From contig NC_087081.1 of NCBI RefSeq assembly GCF_026151205.1, forward strand, positions 10,479,113 through 10,543,112: a stretch of DNA of 64,000 nt. Reading direction: 5' to 3'. Below, piece by piece: positions 54,362-64,000 of this stretch. A model generated the notes under the pieces. The model saw only the letters and a program-made list of their open reading frames with translations. It made no database searches and was not told where the DNA came from. The number at the start of each line of letters is the position of its first letter. The first letter of the stretch is position 1. The position numbers were made by a program, and so were the translations under genes. The stretch is from Bolinopsis microptera. Its lineage: Eukaryota; Ctenophora; Tentaculata; Lobata; Bolinopsidae.

Positions 54362-56998
54362 GATATGAAGGACAATGCTGGCCTGTTAGGTGCTCTTGAA
54401 CGTTTACCAGTTAATGCGGATGAAGAGTTGGTGATAGTTGGTGATGTGAACCTACCTCATGTTAACTGGGACAAAAGTATAGTCGAGCGCCCACCAAACT
54501 CATGTGACAGAAGGTTGCTGATGGAATCAGAATTCTTGAATGTCTTTACCAGGAAAGGTTTGAAGTGGTATGTCACTGGGTCTTCAACACGCGTCAGGAA
54601 GGTTGGTGATACAACTCAATGCTCCTTGCTTGATCAGGTCTTCTGCAATAATGATTGTTTTGTAAACAATGTTGATATCCTTGCTCCTCTGGGTAAAAGC
54701 GATCATGTATCACTACTGGTTGAGCTGAAAGTTAAAAACAATGTCGAGTTCCTTACATCTAAGAAGAAAAGCTGGTATAAGGTGGATCAGGACTTCGTTA
54801 ACACACAGTCATCAGACATCAGCTGGGGGTACTCAAGAGAAGATCTTCAGGTCGAAGAGATGTGGGAAGAATTACACCAAAAACTTAGTGTCATTTCAGA
54901 TCGTGTCCCAACCACCCACCTTAAAACAACTAAAGGTGGGGAGATCTTACAGAGGTTACCCTGGGATTGCTCTAGTCTGGTTAGGAAAAGAAAGTGCAAG
55001 GACCTGGCATGGAAGGATTTTGACGAGAATCCTACAATGGTGATGTTTAACACAGCCGAGTACGAGCAGCGGATGTACCAGAACGCTGAGATTAAGGCAA
55101 AGATTAAATATGAGAATAAAGTGACTAAATTGTTTAAGTTAAATTGTAAACCTCTTTTTAATTACCTTAAATCTAAAAGTGTTTTAAGAAAATCTGTAGA
55201 AAGACTCAAAACAGATGATGGTTCTGAGACCAAGTCTCCCTCTGAGACTGCAGAAGTGTTAGCTGATTTTTTCCAGTCAGTTTTCAAACCTGAACCTTCT
55301 GGCCCTCTGCCTCAAGATTGTTACACAGAATGTAATAATGATTACTTCTGGAGTAAATTTATGGTGCACCCTGAAAGTGTTGCCAAGATTTTGGGATCAC
55401 TAGATATTAGTAAAGCTATGGGTCCTGATGGTGTTCATCCTAGACTCCTGAGGTATTTAAGTGAGAACAGTTCCTTTGTGGATGCGGTTGTGTTGCTATT
55501 TAGTGCCTGTGCTTCTGAGCAGTATATTCCTGAGGTATGGAAAACTGCCACTGTTGTGGCCTTGCACAAGAGGGGGTCAGTACATAGTCCTAATAATTAC
55601 AGGCCTGTGTCACTGACTTGTATACTATGCAAAGCCTATGAGAAGCTTCTTAGGGAGTATATTCTCGACGGTGTTGAACAGGTGCTTAGTAGCGCACAGC
55701 ACGGCTTCATGAAGGGTCGGTCATGCTTATCTAACCTATTGGAGTCTATTGACGCTGTCAATGACTTGCTGGCTGAAGGTGGCTGTGCTGATATATTATA
55801 CTTTGATTTCTCTAAGGCTTTTGATAGTGTACCACACCACCGTTTATTAGTTAAATTAAGAAATATTGCTGTTCCTGAAGAGATTATTGGTATTTTAGAA
55901 AACTTTTTAGTAGGGAGGTCTATGAAAGTTAAAGTAGGAGATGCATTTTCTGAGATTAAATATATACTTTCAGGAGTGCCCCAAGGCAGTGTTTTGGGAC
56001 CATTGCTCTTTCTTTTATTTGTAAATGATCTTCCAGAAGGGATCAAAGCTATCATCAAACTTTTTGCTGATGATGTTAAAATGATTGTTAATCCTTTTAT
56101 TAATCTAACAGCTGATTTGAAGTTGCTAGAACTTTGGGAGTCTCGTTGGTGTTTAAATTTTAATGTAGATAAGTGTATGGTCATGCAAATTGGTTCTTGT
56201 AATCCTAAGAATCAGTACTTGTTTGGTGGTTTGCCTTTGAGATGTGTTGAAAGCGAGAAGGACCTTGGAGTGGTCTTTAACACCAGTTTCAACTTTGAGG
56301 ATCATGTGAGAAAGTGCATTGCTAAAGCTAATGGTACCATTGCCTGGCTTACAAGAAATATTATATCGAGGGAAACAAGCGTTATGCTGGGCTTGTATAA
56401 GTCTTTAGTAAAGCCTCATATAGAGTATTGTTCACAGGCATGGGCTCCGATGGCTAGGCATGGAAACTGGTCACTGATTCTTGAATTGGAAGGTGTCCAG
56501 AGATCGTTCACCCGTATGATTGATGGATTGGGACTCATGACTTACAGAGAGAGACTGGATAAGCTGAACCTCACCACCCTGCTTGAACGCAGGGTTCGTG
56601 GAGATCTCATTGAGATGTTCAAGATCCAGGAAGGCTTTGTGGGTTATGGTTCCGATTTATTTGGTCGTTCTGGTAGGACTGTTGCTGCTAGATCAAAGAC
56701 TCATAGATTCACCACAAATGAGACTGATTTCTTTGCCCAAAGGGTCTTGCGCTATTGGAACAGTCTACCACCACTTGTGAAAGCTAGTGAGTCGGTTACT
56801 GGTTTCAAGAGGGGATTAGATGCCTTTCGGCTTCATGGATATCGAGCTAATAAGCTTGGTCATCACTGGGAACTTTCATATGATATATTTGATAGAATTG
56901 ATGTTACTGTAGCTCACAGGAGTAATTATGTGAATTATATGAAAGATAATCCAATAATAGCTAAGAGGAAGAAGGTCAATTTAAAAGGCCTTACTTAG
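54362..56998 (+). CDS. Host LINE ORF2, endonuclease end and reverse transcriptase (877 aa)
   Basis: Resumes with ELVIVGDVNLPHVNWD, SLLDQVFCNND and KSDHVSLLVEL (endonuclease motifs with the catalytic Asp and SDH His). The linker ETAEVLADFFQSVF and MGPDGVHPRLL follow. The RT shows NNYRPVSLTCILCKAYEKLL, AQHGFMKGRS, YFDFSKAFDSVPHHRLL, SGVPQGSVLGPLLF and FADDVKM, with thumb KDLGVVFNTSFNFEDHV and KPHIEYCSQAWAP. The tail ends in RVLRYWNSLPPLVKASESV, usual for CR1-like LINEs. No stop in 877 codons: the element was intact until the nested insertion. The ATG at 54365 is just an internal Met. Confidence 0.92.
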   Translation, partial: DMKDNAGLLGALERLPVNADEELVIVGDVNLPHVNWDKSIVERPPNSCDRRLLMESEFLNVFTRKGLKWYVTGSSTRVRKVGDTTQCSLLDQVFCNNDCFVNNVDILAPLGKSDHVSLLVELKVKNNVEFLTSKKKSWYKVDQDFVNTQSSDISWGYSREDLQVEEMWEELHQKLSVISDRVPTTHLKTTKGGEILQRLPWDCSSLVRKRKCKDLAWKDFDENPTMVMFNTAEYEQRMYQNAEIKAKIKYENKVTKLFKLNCKPLFNYLKSKSVLRKSVERLKTDDGSETKSPSETAEVLADFFQSVFKPEPSGPLPQDCYTECNNDYFWSKFMVHPESVAKILGSLDISKAMGPDGVHPRLLRYLSENSSFVDAVVLLFSACASEQYIPEVWKTATVVALHKRGSVHSPNNYRPVSLTCILCKAYEKLLREYILDGVEQVLSSAQHGFMKGRSCLSNLLESIDAVNDLLAEGGCADILYFDFSKAFDSVPHHRLLVKLRNIAVPEEIIGILENFLVGRSMKVKVGDAFSEIKYILSGVPQGSVLGPLLFLLFVNDLPEGIKAIIKLFADDVKMIVNPFINLTADLKLLELWESRWCLNFNVDKCMVMQIGSCNPKNQYLFGGLPLRCVESEKDLGVVFNTSFNFEDHVRKCIAKANGTIAWLTRNIISRETSVMLGLYKSLVKPHIEYCSQAWAPMARHGNWSLILELEGVQRSFTRMIDGLGLMTYRERLDKLNLTTLLERRVRGDLIEMFKIQEGFVGYGSDLFGRSGRTVAARSKTHRFTTNETDFFAQRVLRYWNSLPPLVKASESVTGFKRGLDAFRLHGYRANKLGHHWELSYDIFDRIDVTVAHRSNYVNYMKDNPIIAKRKKVNLKGLT

Positions 56999-57160
56999 GC
57001 ACTTATCAGCCAAGTTTTCAGTTAACTTCTTTTAATTTTTATATTTTAATATAATAATTAAACGTAAATTGTACAGTTTTGAAGTAATTATATTTGTATA
57101 TGAGATGCCCAGAGAGGCATAAATTTAAATCTTATCTTATCTTATCTTATCTTAAAATTA

Positions 57161-58164
57161 CAATGACATATTTCGATATACTAATTGATAAATGGTGCTG
57201 CAATATAAGTTGCTCATTGTGTTGCCGGATGACAGTTAACTAGAAAAGAAAAATAAACTTGATTAAATAATAATTAATTCGGCTGAACCAACACATAGTG
57301 ATGCCAATTGCATCACTTGATTTAATTGAATGTATATATATACTGTTTGACATATTTTTCTTTCTTTCAAGTCAAAAAAAAACCAACACATAGCAAGAGC
57401 CACATTAATGTTGGGGCCGTCTACCAAATTTGAATGACAAACAATAGCAAGAAATCAACGAACTGAGAACAATGACAGAATTATTAAGAAAGGAAATGGA
57501 CAATCAAAATGGCCCATCAAAAGAAAGAGTTTAAATATCTTCAAAAACACTACATATTGAGCATTTATATTAGCAAAACCAATACAACAAATTTGTGTTG
57601 ATATCCCACGAGATAGATTTATCAAAACGCACTAACTGAGACAAGCTTGTGATACAGCTGGTTCAAGAACATAGTCACGGTTAGGCTTTTATGTGCCTGG
57701 TAGTACTGCCAAGACTTGTAATGGCCAGCAATTGTGTATATCTACACATGTGATCCATGTCTAATAAATTGTTATTTCTAGTTGAGCTTGTAGCTCAAAC
57801 CACTTCTTATACTGGGCCACGTCAAATAATGTTTCTCGTAACCACAGCTAGTTGTCAATGAAAACTTCAATAAAGTTAATAAACACTGAAGAATTGACAA
57901 TATTTACAAGCACTAAATTCAATGACTCATGGGGTATAAATCATTAAACGTCGCCATTTGGAACAATATATACTGGATATGAAATCCATGTACGTTTGTA
58001 AGAGCAATGACCTGACCACAGTGGGGCAATCTAATAGGGCATTATGACTTTTGGGTTTTTTGCCTTTTTATGCCTCTGGCCACATCTTGGTGGTGTCATT
58101 CTGAGGTATCATTTAAAGTATAGTAGATATGGGGCATATAGATGCATAACTGCATAACATTGAC
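57161..58164. other. Non-coding spacer
   Basis: No gene recognised. The phrase ttgcatcacttgattt + aattgaatgta at 57307 resembles 49078 (other side of the LINE) and part of 43877. accaacacatag occurs twice (57291, 57382). Confidence 0.45.
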
Positions 58165-58602
58165 ACTCTGTACAAAAAGGTAGCCAAAATAGCTCTCAAC
58201 GTTCCACAAACAGAGAGCAGCCTTAATGTTTATAGAGACATGAAATGGTTACCACTCCATCTTAGACGACAACTCCATCTGTCAAATTATATGTTTAGAA
58301 TCATCCATGACAATTGTCCTACAAACTTTATGAACAAATTTAGTTACATATCAGGAGGTAGTAGGAGCGGCGAAAGCTGCAACCTATATGTTAATAGATC
58401 AACATCACATAAAAACTTTCAATACTTGGGGGCAAAATGTTGGAATAATGTTCCAACAGATCTACGAAATCTGCCCGATGTTAAAAGCTTAAGTGATTCG
58501 TATAAGAAACAGCTACTCTCATCTATAACAACAGACCCTAATTATACCGTCGACAATTCATATGACAAATTTTACACTGCAATCATAGTCGACGATAACT
58601 AA
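58165..58602 (+). pseudogene. LINE C-terminal fragment
   Basis: Reads TLYKKVAKIALNVPQTESS, MKWLPLHLRRQLHLSNYMF and AKCWNNVPTDLRNLPDVKSL, ending at a stop at 58600-58602. These correspond to the last part of many CR1/RTE-like ORF2 proteins (LxWLPL...R, LWNSLPxxLR). Only the final roughly 145 codons remain, with no RT core, so it is a 5'-truncated copy. Confidence 0.75.
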
Positions 58603-59001
58603 GTATCTTCTAATTCTTTTAAATCTGAGGCATATATAATTGATGTATCGAAAGGATTTTCCCTTTTTTTACCACCTTACCATTTTGATTGATTTTGCAC
58701 ATGACTGACATGTTTTAACTGGAGGAAGGGTTCGCACAGTGGTAGTTTTATAAACCACTTTTAATTTATTGACCTATTATACCTAGTGGTAGTTTTATAG
58801 ACCACATTTAATTTATTTACTTATTATACTTAGTATTTATTTTTGGTGACTGTATCACCCAGTTTTAATTGTACAGTTTATTGACGACACATTGACTGAA
58901 TGTTATTTTATATTCTAATTTATATTCTAGATATTTTATTTATTTTTCAACAGACGACAACTTCCTGTTTTTTCTTCTATATTAGTTACTCATATCTCTT
59001 T
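58603..59001. other. AT-rich spacer, probable LINE 3' region
   Basis: Follows the LINE stop; contains a duplicated phrase agtggtagttttata(a/g)accac at about 58738 and 58784. No gene seen. Confidence 0.4.
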
Positions 59002-61293
59002 TACAGACTTTTTTACAAGGAAATTGACAGATGATACTCACATTAGGCATTCATTATTGCATCTAAATTATTTCACTTGCATTAGGTTTAGAAATTTATT
59101 CTCTGGTTAACAGATTTCAAATGTTTAATTAATTTGTAGTATGACAGTAAGGTATATAAGAAGTTATTTAATTTTGCTTGGGCTATTATATTGACTATTG
59201 AGGTTTAATGATGATATGGAATTTGAATTCTATATAAATTTACACTATGTGGTTGGGGCATTTTGCATAGTAAATATGGTTACTACTCCTATATATCATA
59301 TTATTTGATTGGTATTCGATTTCTGATTATTTCTCTAGGAATATGATTATTATATCTCAATTTGGCTTTAGGTGGGGTGCCCCGCTAAAAGAACTGGATT
59401 CTTCCAGGAAGCATCCTGTGCACAGACCTTGGTCTACATATATATTAAATTATTAACCATTCATTCTGTATGTGCACGAAAATTTATTTCAATCAATAAC
59501 TTTTCCAGCAGCCTGACATCAGAGCAAATGACAATTTTACCTTCGAAATTTGGCAAATTTATCAACATTATCCCTAAAAATTCACAAAATCTCGATTTTT
59601 TGCCAAAAGAATCTCAATTTTGCTTAAATTGACTACCAACGAGCTTGACATTACTAGGAAAACTCATGTGGGACTATCCCAATAGTGTTAATTCAAAAAT
59701 ACGATGTTAAGATATCTTACCTGGACATGCACATTCAGAATATTTTTCACTGCCAAATCTATAAATATCCCAGCGCCTGACTTTACAGGGCTGTAACTTT
59801 GCTCAGGAATGAGACTAGTTTAAAGTGATTTTGGAGACATGACTTTTTTGCTAAATGTCAGCATGGAGCCCCACTGTGCTGACTAAAGAACTTATTTCAA
59901 CAAGCTCTGGTAGGAATTGAAAGACAAAAGGAAAGCAGAGCCTAACACTACTACTACTATGTCGGAGCTAAGTCCGATCTACGCCAGATAACCCCCTCCA
60001 TATATCCCTGTCCCGCATCAGGGTTCGCAGTTCCTCTTTAGAGTTTGTCCCAACTTCCTTCAGTAACATAGACAAGTAGCCTTGTGATTGGTCGGCCTTG
60101 CTGTGCTCTACCGTGCGTAGGTTCCAATAAGACTAAATCACTGGCAAGTAGCTCAGGATGTCGGATGCAGTGTCCCGCCATTTTTAATTGGTAGGCTACC
60201 ATACAAATTTATATTGCTGACCTTGTCCTTCCATGAGATACCAGCACCATACGCAACATTTTGTGTATGTACCGTCCAACCTTTTCTCTTGAGCCTTTTC
60301 AGTGTCCAGGTTTCTGATCCGTAGAGCAGTACTGATTCACAAGCCGCTATGAACAATCTAATCTTGAGGCTCTTTGAGAGTTTGGATTGCCCACGTTAAG
60401 GGGCCTGTTAATAATTAATTAAATTATGAACTATTTTAGATTTAATAATAAATGTGCTCTCAATCCAGGAGCCTAAGTAGATGTAATCATCCACATTTTC
60501 TATGGCTTCCCGGATCAACTTTGAAGGGCGCTAGATCGATCCTCCATATTCAGTGTCATGACCTTGGTCTTGCCTTCGTTTATGTGTAGTCAACCTTGTC
60601 CATGTCCTCAGATATAAGTGCTATATCATCTGCAAAGTCCACATCGGTGATGATCTTGGGCCCTACTCTTCTGCTTTTTCTACATTCGAGAGTGAGTCCA
60701 AGTCGCTCCGCCTAACAGAGTTCATTTTATTAGGAACAATAAGGTTGTCAGCGCTGGTAAGAACAGAGTTTCATAAATTTGTTTCATATTTTTAATTGAT
60801 TGATTGAAATAAATTTTCGTGCACATACAGAATGAATGGTTAATAATTTAATATATATGTAGACCAAGGTCTGTGCACAGGATGCTTCCTGGAAGAATCC
60901 AGTTCTTTTAGCGGGGCACCCCACCTAAAGCCAAATTGAGATATAATAATCATATTCCTAAGAAATAATCAGAAATCGAATACCAATCAAATAATATGAT
61001 ATATAGGAGTAGTAACCATATTTACTATGCAAAATGCCCCAACCACATAGTGTAAATTTATATAGAATTCAAATTCCATATCATCATTAAACCTCAATAG
61101 TCAATATAATAGCCCAAGCAAAATTAAATAACTTCTTATATACCTTACTGTCATACTACAAATTGATTAAACATTTGAAATCTGTTAACCAGAGAATAAA
61201 TTTCTAAACCTAATGCAAGTGAAATAATTTAGATGCAATAATGAATGCCTAATGTGAGTATCATCTGTCAATGTCCTTGTAAAACAGTCTGTA
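59002..61293. mobile_element. 2.3-kb structure with about 496-bp terminal inverted arms
   Basis: Arms 59002-59497 and 60799-61293 are complementary with only a handful of differences and about one indel. They cover, for example, ggtggggtgccccgc at 59371-59385 and its complement at 60912-60926. The 1.3 kb core holds a degenerate minus-strand LINE fragment. No transposase is visible and I find no target duplication. It could be a foldback DNA element that captured a LINE, or a recent inverted duplication. High arm identity suggests recent origin or gene conversion. Confidence 0.8.
59950..60720 (-). pseudogene. Degenerate LINE RT fragment in the core of the inverted repeat
   Basis: On the minus strand, GLTLECRKSRRVGPKIITD is followed by VDFADDIALISEDMDKV (catalytic FADD) near 60600-60690. 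After a frameshift comes MFIAACESVLLYGSETWTL at 60300-60356, then short remnants with stops. The ITDVDFADDIAL and LLYGSETWTL phrases belong to a different LINE group from the CR1-like ones elsewhere in the window. Confidence 0.8.
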
Positions 61294-62390
61294 CAATTTA
61301 ACAGGACCATGTTATTGCAGGCACAGTTCAGTGTGCAGTATCCTGTATGGTTTCCTGTCAGATTTTACAGACAAATGGCACCATCAAATTTTACTTCTAG
61401 AACTCATCAAGCTTAGTCTGAATTCAAAACTAGTTGACCAGCTATGTACAGTTTCCTGGACAACTGGAACCTTTTGGGCCACGCACTAGCCAATAGCATG
61501 GTCCTGCATGGTCCTGCAGTGGGGTCTCCTTGTCCTTAGATCTGTGTTTTGATCCGTCTTTTCATAAAATTTTCCATTTGTATCACTTAGACTCACCTAT
61601 TAAATGTTAATCGACACCACTGGTCCTAGTTACTAGTTAGATTTAGCTATGGCACGACTACCCAAACGTAACAGTTAAATAGGTGTGACATACTATTATA
61701 TAATTATTAATATGATAATTATATCATATGAATTGATTGCACTGCTAATAAATGAAATACTTCGTTTTACTAAAATACTTTGTTTTACTCTGTAAAGTTT
61801 CGAAAGGTATTTTTCATTTTTAAATGCAACATTGTAAACTGTAGTTGAACTGTCCACTATCAAGAAGATTGGTCACTGGAATACTGCATCCTGAAATGCT
61901 GGTTAACAACCTTAGGCCTCAGAAATAAGGCGAGAAATTTCCTTTGTCCTATGTAAAATGTGATCTAGCAACAAGGAGTGTCAAACGTCCAAAGGAGTCT
62001 ATAAAAACAACATCCCTCTAGGCTGAAATATTCATTGAGAAAAATAGTCAAGATGTGGACAACTGTAATCCTAGAAACATCTTAACAAGGAGAAGGTAGG
62101 ACGGATTTCAAAATAAGGGAATGTTCGAGTCTGCAACCAGGCATAGGGAGACAGACCTGTGCCGTTAAACTTAACTGAAACACCTGGCAGAAAACGTCCA
62201 ACTTAAAACAGGAGCCCCATGAACCTTTGTTATTGACTCCAAGAAACCTCATCCTGAGCCATTTGTCGGAATGACAAGTTCTGTCCTCAGCAACGTTTCA
62301 GATACCTCGCACTTGTGGATGTTAGCTGCACCTGGGGGGGGGGTGTCACGTCCGTCTATGTCCGCTTGTCTCATAGAATCCAAAAAGGAC
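61294..62390. other. Non-coding spacer
   Basis: No gene recognised. A short direct repeat catggtcctgca occurs twice at about 61498-61520, and a G10 run lies at about 62334-62343. Confidence 0.45.
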
Positions 62391-62500
62391 AGGACATAGG
62401 CGGACATAGGCGGACATAGGCGGACATAGACGGACATAGACGGACATAGGCGGACATAGACGGACATAAGCGGACATAGGCGGACATAGGCGGACATTAA
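62391..62500. repeat. 10-bp minisatellite cggacatagg, 11 copies
   Basis: Units in exact 10 bp phase with g/a changes. Just upstream (62350-62365) tccgtctatgtccgc is the complement of the unit, so the array can fold back. The encoded minus-strand reading MSVYVRLCPS is an artefact. Confidence 0.95.
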
Positions 62501-62546
62501 TGGACACCTAAATTGCTAAATAAAATGTTCAATTTTTGCTGTTATA

Positions 62547-62650
62547 GGGGATCATGTTTTTTGTCCGTTCGGTACCCTATATTTTCAAAACGGACAAAAA
62601 ATAGAGCGGACAAAAACGGAAAAAAATGGACAAAAACGGACAAAAATGGA
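62547..62650. mobile_element. Foldback family, copy 2
   Basis: Begins ggggatcatgttttttgtcc and continues gttcggtaccctatatttt to cggacaaaaa repeats. Compared with the complement of the 16691-16825 element (catgttttgtgtccg, ggtaccctattttc, acggacaaaat), order and words agree. The right end runs into a cggacaaaaa-type microsatellite, so its border is unclear. Confidence 0.65.
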
Positions 62651-62659
62651 AATAACATT

Positions 62660-63975
62660 TAGATGCTTCCTCCTCCTACTCTTCCTCCTCCTCCCCCTGG
62701 GTCTTCCTGATCTTCCTCAGTCCTCTTCCTCCTCCCCTCCTCAGTCCTCCTCCTACTCCTCCTCCTCGTCCTCAGTCCTCCTCATCAGTCCTCATCAGTC
62801 CTCCTCAGTCCTCCTCCTCCCCAGTCCTCCTCCTCCTCCTGAGTCCTCCTCCTCCTCCTGAGTCCTCCTCCTGGGTCCTCTTCCTGGGTCCTCCTCCTCC
62901 TCTTCATCCTGGGTCTTCCTGATCCTTCTCCTCCCTCTCAGTCATCCTCCTCATCCTTCTCCTCAGTCCTCCATCCTCCTCCTCCTCCTCCTATTCAGTC
63001 CTCCTCCTCCTTCTCAGTCCTCCTCAGTCTTCCTCCTCCTCCTGAGTCCTCCTCCTCTTCCCTCTCAGTCATCCTCCTCAGCCATCCTCCTCAGTCCTCC
63101 TCAGTCCTCCTCAGTCCTCATCCTCAGTCCTCCTCCTCCTGGGTCCTCCTCCTCCTCTTCATCCTCCTCCTCTTCCTCCTCGGTCCTCAGTCCTCCTCCT
63201 CCTGGGTCATCCTCCTCATCCTTCTCATCAGTCCTCCTCCTCCCCAGTCCTCTCCCAGTCCCCCTCCTTCTCCTACTCCTATTCAGTCCTCCTCCTCCTC
63301 CTCCTCCTCCTCAGTTCTCCTCAGTCCTCCTTCTCATTTCTCCTAAGTCCTCCTCCTGAGTCCTCCTCCTGAGTCTTCCTCCTCTTCCTTCTGAGTCCTC
63401 CTCCTGAGTCCTCCTCCTCCTCCCTCTCAGTCATCCTCCTCAGTCATCCTCCTCAGCCATCCTCCCCAGCCATCCTCCTCAGCCATCCTCCTCAGTACTC
63501 CTCAGTCCTCCTCCTTCTCAGTCATCGTCAGTCCTCCTCCTCAGTCCTCCTCAGTCTTCCTCCTCCTCCTGGGGCCTTTTCCTGGGTCCTCCTCCTGGGT
63601 CCTCCTCCTCCTGGGTCCTCCTCCTCATGGGTCCTCCTTCTCCTCCTCCTCCTCAGTCCTCTTCCTCCTCTTCCTCCTCCTCCTCCCTCTCAGTCATCCT
63701 CCTCGGTCATCCTCCTCAGCCATCCTCCTCAGCCATCCTCCTCAGTCCTCCTCCTTCTCAGTCCTCCTCAGTCCTCCTCCTGAGTCCTCCTCCTCCTGAG
63801 TCATCCTCCTGAGTTCTCCTCCTCCTCCTCCTAGGTCCTCCTTCTGGGTCCTCCTCCTCCTCCTGGGTCTTCCTGATCCTTCTCCTCCCTCTCAGTCATC
63901 CTCCTCAGTCATCCTCCTCAGTCATCCTCCTCAGCCATCCTTCTCAGCCATCCTCCTCAGTACTCTTCAGTACTC
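62660..63975. repeat. Pyrimidine-rich tandem array, about 1.3 kb
   Basis: Irregular array built from tcctcctc and tcctcag/tcctgag words; nearly pure C/T on this strand apart from the regular ag/gag. Longer blocks (for example ctctcagtcatcctcctcag) recur at 62935, 63062, 63422 and 63688. It is capable of triplex formation. Serine/proline-rich ORFs inside are artefacts. Confidence 0.93.
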
Positions 63976-64000
63976 TTCAGTCCTCAAAATGTTTGTCCGC

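Larger units (their letters stand above)
49234..57160 (+). mobile_element. Two-ORF LINE (CR1-like), split by a nested LINE
   Basis: ORF1 (49284-50276) is followed by ORF2 in another frame. The latter is cut inside its endonuclease at about 50657 and resumes at about 54360. Its 3' end carries a (TCTTA)n tail at 57130-57154. The pieces add up to about 4.2 kb of one element. The 43 bp at 49234-49276, immediately 5' of ORF1, recur in EMC2 intron 1 (35144-35186, one mismatch). The 5' boundary is therefore set by similarity, not by a target duplication, which I could not find. Confidence 0.85.

Noticed and set aside
62249-62497. ORF with repeated SVYVRLCPS
   Set aside because: Translation of the 10 bp minisatellite.
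62646-63812. Ser/Pro-rich ORFs at the right end
   Set aside because: Translation of the pyrimidine-rich array; no splice or domain support.

Overview
This window is animal nuclear DNA: AT-rich, with short exons between GT-AG introns, heavy microsatellite and minisatellite content, and many LINE, LTR and small inverted-repeat elements. Three conserved eukaryotic genes can be read, all on the minus strand and head to tail. They are a RING1/RNF2 Polycomb E3 ligase (8 exons, 23564-32667), the ER membrane complex subunit EMC2 (6 exons, 33379-35819) and an apparently intronless holocarboxylase synthetase HLCS (36722-38152). The repertoire suggests an invertebrate metazoan, perhaps an early-branching marine animal. 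I cannot assign the species. No bacterial gene, rRNA or convincing tRNA was seen.

Layout. 1-23.5 kb holds no gene I can recognise. It carries a 2.2 kb satellite of 20-22 bp units (2.1-4.3 kb), a decayed LINE (6.87-7.54 kb), a 365 bp CT tract, perfectly phased 10 bp and 17 bp arrays, a foldback element with poly-G/poly-C ends (16.69 kb), a 145 bp-arm palindrome (19.35 kb), and scattered clusters of CACGTG with CCAAT boxes. 23.5-38.2 kb is the gene block. The large RNF2 intron contains an intact one-ORF LINE with an N-terminal PHD-type finger, and a separate ORF for a predicted secreted protein. A hAT-type MITE sits in RNF2 intron 1.

38.3-43.2 kb is a complete Ty3/gypsy retrotransposon inserted 168 bp upstream of the HLCS start codon. 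Its 123 bp LTRs are identical. Right after the 5' LTR lies a stretch that is not a tRNA-type primer site but is complementary to a stretch inside the LTR, as expected of self-priming. Gag and pol share one frame, split by a single UGA in the context UGA-CUA-G, a classical readthrough signal. The RT active-site box reads YQDN instead of YxDD. I consider this the most interesting system in the window.

43.2-61.3 kb is a LINE graveyard: 5'-truncated fragments, a two-ORF LINE with a PHD finger in ORF1 (49.2-57.16 kb) that is split inside its endonuclease domain by a second LINE in opposite orientation, a 67-93 bp repeat in three copies, and a 2.3 kb structure with about 496 bp inverted arms around a LINE remnant. 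61.3-64 kb ends in a 10 bp minisatellite, a second copy of the foldback family and a 1.3 kb pyrimidine-rich array that runs almost to the window edge.
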